Assembly (NCBI GenBank): GCA_009599575.1
Contig: VWND01000007.1
Span: 1,311,501 to 1,375,500, forward strand
Reading direction: 5' to 3'
Source of the DNA: Blumeriella jaapii
Lineage: Eukaryota > Ascomycota > Leotiomycetes > Helotiales > Drepanopezizaceae
Length of the DNA: 64,000 bases
Shown: piece by piece, positions 1 through 10,103 of the stretch
How the letters are laid out: every line of letters begins with the position of its first letter
Numbering within the stretch: position 1 is the first letter of the stretch
Made by a program: the position numbers and the translations under genes
Notes under the pieces: generated by a model
The model's input: the letters and a program-made list of their open reading frames with translations, nothing else
Database searches by the model: none
What the model was told of the DNA's origin: nothing

Positions 1-372
1 GAGATGAGGGGCCGGGAGGTGCAGGTGCGGATGAGGGGACGCATTGTGTGGCGTGGCGTGGTGTTTGTGACTTGGAATGGAATGGCAAAGCAAAAGATGC
101 TGGATGTTGTGATGGAGATAGAGGCATGTCCTGTGCAGTACTGTACGTAGCGAGTTGGCTTGGGATGGAAGGTGTCGCTTATCACGCACGTGTGTTGAAA
201 AAGGCTCCGGTTCAGGTGGGTACGGTATGTTGACTTCCGTGGTGCTACGGTCCCGTGTGGAATCGTGTATACCATTCATGATTCGAGTGAAATCTAGATC
301 TAGATGCATGCCGTACATATCCTGGACATTGGAAACTTCAAATCTACACTGCCTCTGCATCCACCCCGCGTC
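1..372. other. 3' flank of the Aur1-like gene, no gene seen
   Basis: I see no supportable coding region. The segment lies downstream of the minus-strand sphingolipid synthase gene and probably holds its 3' untranslated region. One copy of the recurrent 9-mer GTACTGTAC lies at 138-146. Confidence 0.5.
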
Positions 373-1708
373 TCATTCATCTGCAGGGTCTTTCGTTTTC
401 CAAGTGACCCCCATGTCGTTCACCCAAGTCGACTCCAAATCATCTTCTCTGCGGTCGCGCACAGCGGCATCCACGCTCGTTCGGACATACTCCCCATCTC
501 CACGATCGTCGAGGCTGACGGTCTCGTAGCCCGAGTCTGGTTTGCTGTCAAACCAGTATTGCAAGCGCGTGCCGTGGAACAGTCGCTGCCATCCATTCCC
601 CCCACTGACGCCCATGCTATACGCTTTATCGATGCGTTGCAAGCTGCGATAGAAGACCGAGAACACGGCGGCCGAGTAGATCAGGCCGCCAAGCAGGTCG
701 ATCCGCCAGTGGTGGCGCAAGTACATGGTCGAGAACCATTGCCACAGCACGTAGAACCCGAGGAGGTACATCCCTCTCCGGGAGTAGCGCGCAATGAACA
801 GGAAACAGCAGCAGCTGAAGGCGCCGTGCAGGGAGGGAAAGGCGCCGAAGACGAGCGGCGACGCCTTGAACGCGTTGGCGTAGATGTGTGTGCCCAACAC
901 CTTGTCCACGCGGACCAGTCCGGCGGCGGAGCCGGGCATGCTGTAGTTGCCGGGAGGGAGAGGATAGCCGTACTGGTCCCCGTACCACGGCGCCGCGGTC
1001 GGGAAGGACAGGTGCGTGATGATGCCGAGACAGTTCTGGATCCCAAAACACCATGCGAAGATCGAGACGGCGCCCGGGGACGCAAAGAGCCAGAGCCAGA
1101 AGGCGGCGAGGAAGGGCGAGACGAAGTGAATGACGCCATAGGAGAGCCAGGCCTGGGAGGTCAGTAGACGGATCTTGGGCGGAGCCGGGCCACACCTACG
1201 AACACATCCAGCGGCTCGCAGAGGGTATGGGTCGCGGCGTGGAGGAGGTTGAGCGCAAAGGGGGGGGTGGCGGCGAGGAGCGAGAGTTTCGAGCGCCGCG
1301 TCAGCGCATACATCCACGCGTAGCCGGCCGCGGAGAACATGCACTGGAGTAGCAGGCCGAGAAAGGTGATGCCGAACAGCGTGTCGTCGGCGTGCTCGAG
1401 GTCGTTGACGTGGATTTCCGGTCGGATCGAGGAGTCGATTCGCCAGGCTACGCAGGGTCAGCCCCGAGGCTCGGCTGGCACGACGCGCGTGGGAGGGATA
1501 CCATTCTTGAAGGTCGTGATCCAGATGAGGATGAAGGTCATGTTAATGAGGATATGTCTCAGCAAGCCGAACAAGGAGTGTCTGCGAGGCTGGTTAGCAT
1601 TCTCTGCGCGCACGCTTCGCCGTCTGGCGGCGGGAACGCCTGCCTGTTCTTCAGGGTCTGGTAGATGTGAAGGGCGAAGCGCCCGACGGCGCTGATGACC
1701 ACGTCCAT
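373..1708 (-). CDS. AUR1: Inositol phosphorylceramide synthase catalytic subunit (Aur1 type)
   Basis: Predicted Golgi enzyme that transfers phosphoinositol from phosphatidylinositol to ceramide. Four exons give about 392 aa (yeast Aur1 is about 400). Start at 1706-1708 (MDVVISAVGRFALH). Introns fit well: about 56 nt with a GCTAAC branch, 54 nt (GTATCC...GTAG) and about 47 nt (GTAGGT...CCCAG). The joined protein reads through KNRQAHSLFG, FKNAWRIDSSIRPEI and CEPLDVFAWLSYG. It is multi-pass. The PAP2-like active site is visible as FGAFPSLHG and YLRHHWRIDLLGG, with the two His and the Asp of the lipid phosphatase/phosphotransferase triad. The family block PWYGDQYG and the segment GLVRVDKVLG are also present. 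The hydrophilic C-terminal tail is typical of fungal Aur1. Shares a 738-bp upstream region with the divergent elongin C gene. Some fungi have Aur1 paralogues, so the exact orthologue is not certain. Confidence 0.88.
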
Positions 1709-2446
1709 GGCAGATGCGACTGACGGTGAGCGACGGGCGTGTATTCCAAGGGCAGCACGCAGGAGGAGGAGGAGGAGGAGGAGGAGGAGCAGAGAGCAGA
1801 GCAGAGCAGAGAGCAGAGCAGAGGGAGGGGGCTGGCAGGGCCCGGGCTGGAAGAAGTAAATTGAGACCAGACTGGCTGGGATTTGGGCTTGGCCGTAGCA
1901 TCCAGACACGGTCTGTGAGGCATGTAGAGCTCGGGGGCGACGGCCCAACTGCAATTGAGAAGAACACTTCTTGGGGATAGATACATGTATCGATAGGTTT
2001 GTATACATGTACATTTATATATAGGTACACTGTATATGTAGATATGTATATATGCGTGCATGTATATACATATATATATACACATATGGCATGTGATTAC
2101 GAATCTCGGTCGTACACATAGCTGCAAGCTCACAAAAACGGATCTTCGCCGAGGATCGAATACCGGCATGGCAAAAATCAAATGTGTAATGAACTGGTAT
2201 AGTGCAGCACAGTCATCAGATGCTCCATGATCTGGTACCGTACACTACGGCAGGGTACTGTCACTCCTGTAACTACCGTAAATACTGTAAATGCTCTACA
2301 GTAGTACGACCGGAAGCTAGGCGTCCCAGTTAATCCGGTGAGACCAAGAATCGCGTCGGCCTCTTTGCGTCGACGACCTTCCTTGCTTCTTGGCCCTCCT
2401 CCCTCTCTTGCTGCGACCCAGGACCATCCGACGACACCTGCTCGCC
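1709..2446. promoter_or_regulatory. Divergent intergenic region AUR1 / elongin C
   Basis: Shared upstream region of two divergent genes. It holds a GGA triplet tract followed by AGAGC repeats (about 1759-1826, pyrimidine-rich on the AUR1 sense strand) and a TA/GTAT-rich low-complexity stretch (about 1978-2095). No specific factor site can be named. Confidence 0.5.
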
Positions 2447-3383
2447 ATGGCCTCCTCCACTCAGGACCAGGAGTTGAGCAAGTACGTTACCCTGATCTCC
2501 AGCGACAACTTCGAGTTCGTCGTTCTGCGCGAGGCGGCTTGTATCAGTGGTGCCATCAGGAGGATGTTGGATCCCAAGAGTTAGTCGTCCGACCATCACG
2601 GCTTGCTCTTCTCTCCGTGCAGAATGCCATGCTAACCATGCGTCCCATCGTAGGTAGCTTCAAGGAATCTACGGACGGGAGATGCCACTTCGAGGAGATC
2701 AAGTACGTGCACGCTTCGGCTTTGCCACGGTTTACATTTCTACTGTACCTCTTCCCAAACGTATCCTGCCGATGGAAACATACACGCGTCAAGGAAGGAC
2801 TTGCAATCCATGATCGCCGTAGCAGAGATGCCGCAGTCTGTGATTACACCAATCGAGCCATGACAGACCCTCTTTCTCCCCCGGGAGCAAAGTAGCGGAC
2901 GCTAAGTGATGTTCTCAATACACTTGATATGAGACTCGCTGGCCCAGTCTTCGCGAACAACTGACATGTTTACACACTTGCTACATACAAAGAGCCCCAA
3001 AAGGTGGAAGGACGCTGCAAGCGCGGTGCATCCCTACTAGCGCCCCATGGATCTGGGCTGCTGCGTCGCAGGGCATGAGGTGGATCATTTTCTGCTCTTT
3101 TTGTTCCACTACGCTTTCCACTGCCCCTCGATTTCTCTCGCCAACAACACCATGACATTCTCAACCCACTAACACATCTATTCTACAGCGGCTTTGTGCT
3201 CGAAAAGGTAGCTGAATACTTCTACTACAACCATAAAAATCGCAATCGAGAGGATGTTCCAGATATGGAGATTCCCCCGGAGTTGTGCTTGGAGCTATTG
3301 ATGGCGGCGGACTTCCTGGATAGTACGTACTTGCGCCCCTTTTTCGTCACTCGTCGAACCAGCTAACCATTTTCCCAGCATGA
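2447..3383 (+). CDS. ELC1: Elongin C (BTB/Skp1-fold adaptor)
   Basis: Elongin C is the adaptor subunit of elongin and of cullin-elongin ubiquitin ligases. Four exons (2447-2579, 2654-2702, 3189-3322, 3379-3383) give 106 aa, close to yeast Elc1 (99 aa). Conserved blocks are YVTLISSDNFEFVVLREAAC at residues 13-32, RRMLDP, FEEINGFVLEKVAEYFYY after splicing, and the C-terminal PPELCLELLMAADFLDT. Intron 2 is 486 nt, unusually long for this window. The final exon contributes only five bases (CA plus the TGA stop), so gene finders could easily miss the end. Start chosen at MASSTQDQ because it directly precedes the conserved strand; an in-frame ATG at 2390 would add 19 residues with no visible conservation. 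Confidence 0.92.
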
Positions 3384-5450
3384 GAAACGATACACTGATA
3401 CCACGGCGTTGAAGGACTATAAGGAAAGTGGCCAGGTTTTCTACGGAGTTTGGGGGCACTGCGGACGAATGCAACGAATTTTCAAGATCCATCTCGCGTC
3501 CCAATCGTGATTGTTCCTTCGTACAGACCTGCATGACGCCATCACGAGCATATACATTCAATCTCCATTCTCCATGAGTTGAACGTCTATAGTTGATGGC
3601 AGAGAAACATCCCTCATGATTATGCCACTACCTGTATCTTCAATGGGGTGTGGTTTTCTATGAGGAGACATCCTCAGTACATGTACTGTAGCGTCACGTA
3701 AGAGGTGACTTCAGACATGCATGATGTTGACTGTCTCGCCCGTCGTTGCCACGCGGCATCAGCCAACCGTTCCGACTATTGCCTCTCTGCACTGCAGCTC
3801 TGTGACCAGGCAGCGGGAACGAGAGAAAATTCGGAGGTTTGGTTTGTTCGCTTTGCACTTTGAGGACTTGATTTACGGAGACCAAGGCTAGAGATCAAGG
3901 TAGATTGTTACTCGGGGGGAGGGGGGGGCGGTGCTTGAGAGAGATCTAGCAATGTCAAGACTGACGGTTTATGTCTTAGAGCGGGTTTGACGACGAGTGC
4001 GATGTGCAACAGATAATTCAGGGAACAGGGCCACTCAATCTGGGTGAGAAGACAGCTTCTTATCCCACGACGGATTCGACAACAATGGAACAAGATATTC
4101 CGAGAAGAGTCGCGCTGTACTTTGTGTCGTAAAACAAGATGAAAAACATCTGCTCCATGTCCCAAGATGAATTACGAGAATCTCGAATTGCGGTACAAAT
4201 GACGAGGCGTCTTGTATGTGCAGCTCATCTGTCGAGGATGGTTCTGACTGTTAGAGCGTGGGTTTGCCATTCTGTGCGGTGACAGAAGCTTGACGTTCCA
4301 ATCGTCTGCTTTTCGAAGCTACCTACCCACTGATATCGTAGTTGCCACCAACTTCTCTCAATGGCTGCCATCTCTCGAGACCCGACATGGGGCAACACTA
4401 CTAGAAAATCGCTCTCAAGCGCCGAGCAGATGCCGTACCCAAAAAACACCTCCCAGATTCAGCCCTCGCCGACCTCCCTCGTAACCTGACGACAGCCTCA
4501 AAGACTCTGGCCACTTCACAACCGAAGGACTAGAAGTGTTGAACGGACGCCGAAGATATGCTACTCATGGCCAAGGAGAAGCAATGGACTGCTATAGCAG
4601 TCACGAACGCGTCCTGCAAATGTTCTTTCGTGGCGTGGGGAGAAACCACCGGGGCGCATCATAGCGGGACGAGTTGTGGAGGTGGTAGCGACGGTGAGGG
4701 GGCTTTACAGTACTAGTAGGCTACGAAGGGAAGTCCGTTGAGCATTGGAACGGATAGTGAGGGAGTGTTCGGATAGCCAGCTCGTTCAGTTCAACACACT
4801 CAAATTCGGCATGGTGTTCTTCGATTATGAGGAGCCGTCAGCGTCTCACCTCCCGTTTCCCGAAGCCTAGTCATGACAGAGAAAGCTCTCGGAGTAGCCG
4901 GCCACGAACCACACACTGGGTGCGGCGGGTGATTTTGGATTTGACCCTGCAGCATGAAGAGCCCGTCTGTGATTCGATGACTCGCTGTGAGGCGTAGTAC
5001 AAGAAAGGAGAACATGCAACTCTTGGTCTTGCGAGGCTGAGCGAGATGATTGTGAGGAGGAATGCGCTTCAGAAGGAGTGTCTGGATGTGTGGAACGCGA
5101 CCGCGACGGATGGAAAGGGGGGCCTATGGATGCGATTATTCTCCCCGCGTCTCCATGCAGGGCTCCGAGACTGGGAGTTACGCAGACATCGGCAGCCAAA
5201 ACATTTCGTCTTCATCTCAGTTCAGGTCAGAGCAGATCAGAGGGCTGGAGAAAACAAACTAAGGTACTTAGCGAAAGACTGGTTGTCCGGTCAATCAGGT
5301 CCCGCCTTAAATTTACGCTCCACGCTCCAAGCTCCGATGACCTCAACAACCCTGAGAAACATCATCGACACACAAACACCACACCAAGCCTCTCTAAAGC
5401 ACCCAACATCAACCCACCACGACACGCCAGAGCAGCGACGGAAAGCAAAC
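3384..5450. other. Gene-free interval between elongin C and POLD4
   Basis: About 2.1 kb with only short open frames and no recognisable protein, paralogous segment or RNA gene. The last few hundred bases are the presumed promoter of the polymerase delta subunit gene; the stretch before the ATG is rich in CA and CC. Confidence 0.4.
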
Positions 5451-6317
5451 ATGCCCCCAACCCGCAAAGCCCGCACGACCTCCAGCGGCCACGGCCCCGC
5501 CGCGCGCGGCTCCCAGAAAACCCTCTCCTTCGGCCGCAGATTCGGCAGCCAAGTCTCGAAGCCCAGCACGCCCGCGGCGGCGAAAGAGCTCTCGTCGTCG
5601 GGAGCCGTCGCGTCGGCCTCGCCGTTGGGGAAGAGCGTCGTCGTCGCGCTCGCGGCGCCGCCGTCGCCGTCTACCGCCGCGCAGGATGTCGACGTCGAGG
5701 AGCAACAGCTACTACCGCAAGGAGGACTCGTGAAGGCGAGCGAGGAGGAGGCGCGTGCCCAGAAGGTGACGGATGCGCAGGTCCAGCGGTACTGGCGTGC
5801 GCGAGAGGGCGAGCGCCTGACGCGGAGGGTGCACCAGGAGGGCTTGGGGGTCGAGGAGAAGATCTTGCGCTGGTGGGACGTCAGCTCGCAGTTCGGGGTA
5901 CGTCCTTTTCTTTTTTCTTCCGCTCCGCCTCGATGGCTGGCTGGCTGCTTCTCTCTCTCCCCTCTCCCATCTCCCCTCTCCCCGGGCCCGCTTCTCCCCC
6001 GCTTCCTCGAGCCTCCACGAGTGAGCAGAGGTGGGTCGGAGACAGAGGCACCTAGGTCTGCGCGTGCCTTCTGGAGAACGAAGAAGACCCAGCAGCGGCC
6101 GGCTGACTTGCTCGCGTCGTCTCTCTAGCCGGCGATAGGCATCGCGCGCAAGAAGCGCTGGGCCCGCGCCCACCGACTGCGCCTGAACCCGCCCATCGAG
6201 GTGCTGGCCGTGCTGCTGCGCGAGGAGGCGAGGGGCAACACGGACATCGAGAGGGCGCACGTCGACGAGTTGATGAGCAGCAAGTTTGTGGTGGGCGGCG
6301 ACACGGCGTCGATGTGA
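5451..6317 (+). CDS. DNA polymerase delta subunit 4 (POLD4/Cdm1 family)
   Basis: Small accessory subunit of the replicative polymerase delta. Two exons (5451-5897, 6129-6317) with a 231-nt intron (GTACGT...CTCTAG) give 211 aa. The family signature spans the splice junction: EEKILRWWDVSSQFG joins PAIGIARKKRWARAHRLRLN, then PPIEVLAVLLREE, which corresponds to the human POLD4 block (FDLAWQYGPCTGITRLQRW, PPPEVWQVL). The N-terminal 110 residues are low-complexity, basic and Ser/Ala-rich. QKTLSF at residues 22-27 loosely resembles a PCNA-interacting motif, but the match is weak. Converges on acl1 (460 bp between stop codons). Confidence 0.88.
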
Positions 6318-6480
6318 GCTCGCGTCTCTACAGCACTTGCCGGTGGTTACGGATCGTTGTTGCTTTACCTACCTACCTGCCGGGGATGATGGATGATGAT
6401 GGATGGAGAGAGAGTGGACGGGCGCATGGGTGGGCTTTCTGCTTCGGCTGGCGGGCGTGATTTTATGGATGGCGCTGGCA

Positions 6481-6529
<49 letters not shown>

Positions 6530-6776
6530 GGCTACCGGCGTTTGGTTTGGGCTGTAGGATTACCACACACAGGAAGTTGAGGGAATGAAAGAGCGCGCGA
6601 AGCAATTGACGACAGATTCCATTCTGTACCAGAACTCGGGTCCCACATGTCATTAGCAAATCGTCACGGTTGAGCTCTGAACTGAACGGTCTGCGCCATT
6701 ACACCTTTGGGTCTACATGCTCTATACGCAAGGAGCAACTCCAGAAGCTCGTCCCCTCCCAAAAAAGCCCCATCTA
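6318..6776. other. Convergent intergenic region with a long poly-G tract
   Basis: Lies between the 3' ends of POLD4 (+) and acl1 (-). The only notable content is an uninterrupted run of 46 G at 6482-6527. No gene is seen. Confidence 0.6.
6482..6527 (+). repeat. Homopolymer (G)46
   Basis: An unbroken run of 46 guanines between two convergent genes. Directly visible. The exact length is the least reliable part, because such runs are hard to sequence. Confidence 0.9.
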
Positions 6777-8888
6777 CTACAACTGAACCTCCACACGTCC
6801 CTCGGCACCGGGAGCACCAGACGACAAGGAGGGCAGGAGGTAGGTGATGTCGTCCCAGGGATGTCTGTAGAGACCAGTGCGCAGTCTCTTCTGGTCAAGG
6901 TAATGGGCAATCAGACCAATGGATCGTCCCAGCACGAAGAGACCGTTCAGGACACCCATCTTCATGTAATCCTCGGCCTCCTCCGCACTAAACGCGCCGC
7001 AGTTGCGCATCAAATCCACAAAGCACACAGCCACGGCACCGTCCACGTTCAGGATCAGGTTGTCCTTCTTCGATGTGGTGACCGACTCGACCGCGAGCGC
7101 GTAGTCGAGCATCTTGCAGCTGGGGAAACGCTTCTTGACAAACTCCTTGACCAGCTCGACCCGCAGATCGGGGTTGTTGCGAGACTTGACCTTGTGGCCA
7201 ATACCGGGGATGAGCTTGTTCTGCTTGCGCATCGTGTCGACAAACTCACGTGGGCTGAGGCCCTTGTCGAAGGCCTTGGTGAACTCTTCCGCCGCCCCAT
7301 CCAAGGCCCCGCCGAATCGCGAGCCGATGGTCAAGAGACCCGAGACCAGGGCGCTGATGAGATCCTTGCCGGCTCGCGTGGTGATGATGGTGTTCATGGC
7401 ACCCGACACGGCGGGCCCGTGATCCGCGGTCAACATGAGAACCATCTCGAGGAACTTGCTGGCGTAATCGGGAAGACGGCGACGGAACCACAACAGCGAC
7501 ATGACGCCCCCGATGCCGATGTCCTCTCGGAAGACGTCCGAGATGGGCATGCCGGCGTACAGAAGCTCCTGTCCCCGATCGTCGGAAATGGTGGAGATGA
7601 AGGCGGCCGGCTTGCGGATCAGGCCCAGCTCCTGGGCCCAGGCGTAGTCGATGGGGATCTTGGGGACGACGGGCTCCGGCTGGGGGGTGATGCTGCCGTT
7701 CTGGACCAGCTGTTGGTAGACGGACGCCAGCACCGCGGGCATGTCCTCAAAGGTCTCGGGGACGAAGAAGCCGGCCTCCTTCATGGACTTGTTCTTCGTC
7801 GCGGCCGTCTCGAGTTGCGAGTTGGCGAACGAGCCGGCGTGTCCGAATTGCACCTCCGTCTTGAACATGCTGGCGCAGGTCCCGATCGCCCAGGCCACGA
7901 TGGGCTTCTTGATCTGTCCCTTCGTGACCGCCTCGATCACGCGGTACTCCTCGACGCCTCCGACCTCGCCCAAGAGCACCAGAATCTTGCACTCGGGGTC
8001 GGCCTCGTAGCGCAGGAGATGGTCGATGAAGGTCGTGCTCGGGTATCGGTCGCCCCCGATGGCGACGCCCTCGTAGACGCCGTCGGTCGTGTTCGCAATG
8101 ATGTTGTTCAGCTCGTTGGACATGCCTCCGGACTTGGAGACGTAGCCGACCGAGCCCTTGCGGTACAGCTTCGAGGCGACGATGTTGTCCATCATGCCGC
8201 CGGTATTGCCAATCTTGAAGGATCCGGGCTTGATGCCACCGACCGTCGCGGGGCCGATGATGGTGATGCCCTTGCGCTTCGCGACGTGCAGGATCTCGCG
8301 AGCACGCTACCACACTTCTTAGAGGTGCACGTCTCGGGCGGGGGCAGCACGACTTACTCTCTCGGGCACCCCCTCGGCAATGATGGCGATCGACTTGATC
8401 TGCTCGAATTCCATGAGCTCGAGGGTGGAGGTGTAGACACTGCGCGACGAGGCAAAGTTGACGACGGTATCGACGTCGGTGTGCTTGGCCATGGCCTTGC
8501 TCACGTCCTGGTACACGGGCAAGAGGGTCTCGCTGGTCCCCCAGTACATCTTGCTCACGAACTGGCCGCCGAAGGGGTAGATGATGCCGGCCACCGAGGG
8601 CGTCTTGCGCTTGCAGATGAAGTCGAAATCGAGCATGCCCTGGACGGCTCGGGGCTGCAGGCCGTAGACGAAGCACCTCGTCTTGTCGTGGAAGAGCGTG
8701 TGTGCGGCGCGCGGGCTCAAGGGCCTGCTGGGGGCCGCGAATCTCTGGATGTTGTCATTGGCACTGAGGCCGGCGGCGGCGGGGGGGTTGGTCGGGCCGT
8801 GGGACGCCGTGGTGGTGGAGGGCATCCTGACGGGTCGGGAGGCGGCGTGAATGAAGCTGGCCGCGGCAGGCAGGTTAGCGATCGCCAT
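6777..8888 (-). CDS. acl1: ATP-citrate lyase subunit 1 (CoA-ligase/citrate-synthase part)
   Basis: Cytosolic enzyme that, with Acl2, cleaves citrate with ATP and CoA to acetyl-CoA and oxaloacetate. Two exons (8888-8358, 8306-6777) with a 51-nt intron (GTAAGT...GGTAG) give 686 aa, the usual size of the fungal subunit. The N-terminal half is the succinyl-CoA-synthetase-alpha-like part: [44 protein letters not shown], and the phosphohistidine loop [15 protein letters not shown] with His333. The C-terminal half is citrate-synthase-like: [16 protein letters not shown] and [12 protein letters not shown]. The first 70 residues are Ala/Pro/Ser-rich and little conserved. Divergent from acl2 across 1.2 kb, the arrangement known in Sordaria and Aspergillus. 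The 2.3-kb open frame on the opposite strand is a composition artefact. Confidence 0.97.
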
Positions 8889-10103
8889 GGTCGGTTTTCT
8901 CCCCGATGCGCGGGAGCTGAGGCGCGAGGAATGGGAGCCGACTTACACCAGGAATCCGGCGGAGGCTCGCGCAAGTTGGCCGGCGAGGGGAGGACGGCGA
9001 AGCCTGGGGGAGCGAGTGTGCAGGTCGCGGAGGGTCGCGGAGGATGATGGAGGGGGAAGAGGAGGAGGAGGATGGGGGGGGGGGGGGAGAGGAGGAGAAG
9101 AAGTCCGGGATGAGGTGAGACGAGGAGGGAGGGAAAAAGTGAGCTGAGGCGAGGATGGGAGGTAAGCAGGTTACCGTAGCTTGCCTTCGTGGGAGGAGGT
9201 GGAGGTGGAGGTGGAGGTGGTGGAGATGTTGTTGGTGGTATTGGTGGTGGTGGAGATGGTGGTGGTGGAGATTTTGGTGGTGGTGTTGTGGGTGTTGATG
9301 GTTGAGTCGAGCCACCGCGATGGTTGAGTTGAGAAAAAGTCGAGTTGGGGCCTTCAAACTTTTCCGTCGCCGCGCTCGCCCTGTTTGTTGAACGGCCAGG
9401 GCTCGGATTAGCGCCCCAACGACTTGCCGCCGGCGGGAGCGAATTTCGCGTGCGCGCCTCGGGGCCCGCGAAGTGTCGATTTTGTCGATTTTTCGATTTT
9501 TCGGCTTTTTCGACTTTTTCGACTTTTTCGAATTTTTCGATTTTGGCGAGGGTTCGATTTTCCTGTTCGCGGGTTGGCCGTTTTTCGCTTCCACCCAACA
9601 TCATCCACCATCGAACTCCATCCTCCTCATCCTCCTCATCCACCTCCATCCACCTCCAACTTCCATCATCGTCGTCGTTTCTCCGACCCGGCGCCGTATC
9701 GTCCATCGTCCATCGTCCATTTTTCACCCTCCACCACCACCACACCACCACCACCACCACCTCCACCTCCACTCCACCTCCACCCCCCTCCACATTCCCA
9801 AAACCTCCATCCTCATCGCACTGCTCCCAACCGACCCTGCCCTGCCCTGCCCTCCCCATCCTTCGCGGACCACGAGTGCGAGTACCCAGCTGCTGCTCGT
9901 CCCTCCAACAAACATCTTCTGGTGAGCGTCGTCCCGAACCGCGCGCGCCGTCACACAACCGGTGCTGCCTCTGCACTTCTCACTTCTCGCCTGAACGGGT
10001 CCATTGCGATCCCATGTCAGCACCTCAGTCATCTGCAAACCTCACGTACTGACGCAAATCTCCAGACGTCCAATCCCCCCCTCCCCCCACAACAACAACA
10101 ACC
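8889..10103. promoter_or_regulatory. Bidirectional promoter acl1/acl2
   Basis: 1,215 bp separate the two start codons. The region is built symmetrically. Next to each gene is a tract that is pyrimidine-rich on that gene's sense strand (GGT/GGA triplets about 9186-9300 for acl1; CCA/CCT-rich about 9625-9800 for acl2). Between them is an array of TTTTTCGA-like units at 9476-9545. CT-rich leaders are common upstream of strongly expressed fungal genes. Joint control of the two subunits is inferred from the arrangement. Confidence 0.7.
9476..9545 (+). repeat. TTTTTCGA tandem array in the acl promoter
   Basis: About seven imperfect units of 8-9 bp with core TTTTTCGA, in an otherwise GC-rich promoter. 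A related unit in reverse orientation (GAAAAAGTCGAG) lies near 9333. Confidence 0.8.

Noticed and set aside
304..1167. A 287-codon + strand frame over the Aur1-like gene
   Set aside because: Antisense to conserved coding sequence; low-complexity, no domain.
6400..6600. Glycine-rich or proline-rich small protein across the poly-G tract
   Set aside because: Only the homopolymer is translated; no conserved flanks.
6717..9047. A 776-codon open frame on the + strand across the acl1 gene
   Set aside because: It is antisense to a certain gene (acl1), has no recognisable domain and crosses the acl1 intron. GC-rich codon bias keeps the opposite strand open.
8717..9976. Long frames in both strands of the acl promoter (Pro/His/Ser-rich)
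   Set aside because: They follow the CCA/CCT and GGT triplet repeats and show no domain; best read as promoter and leader.
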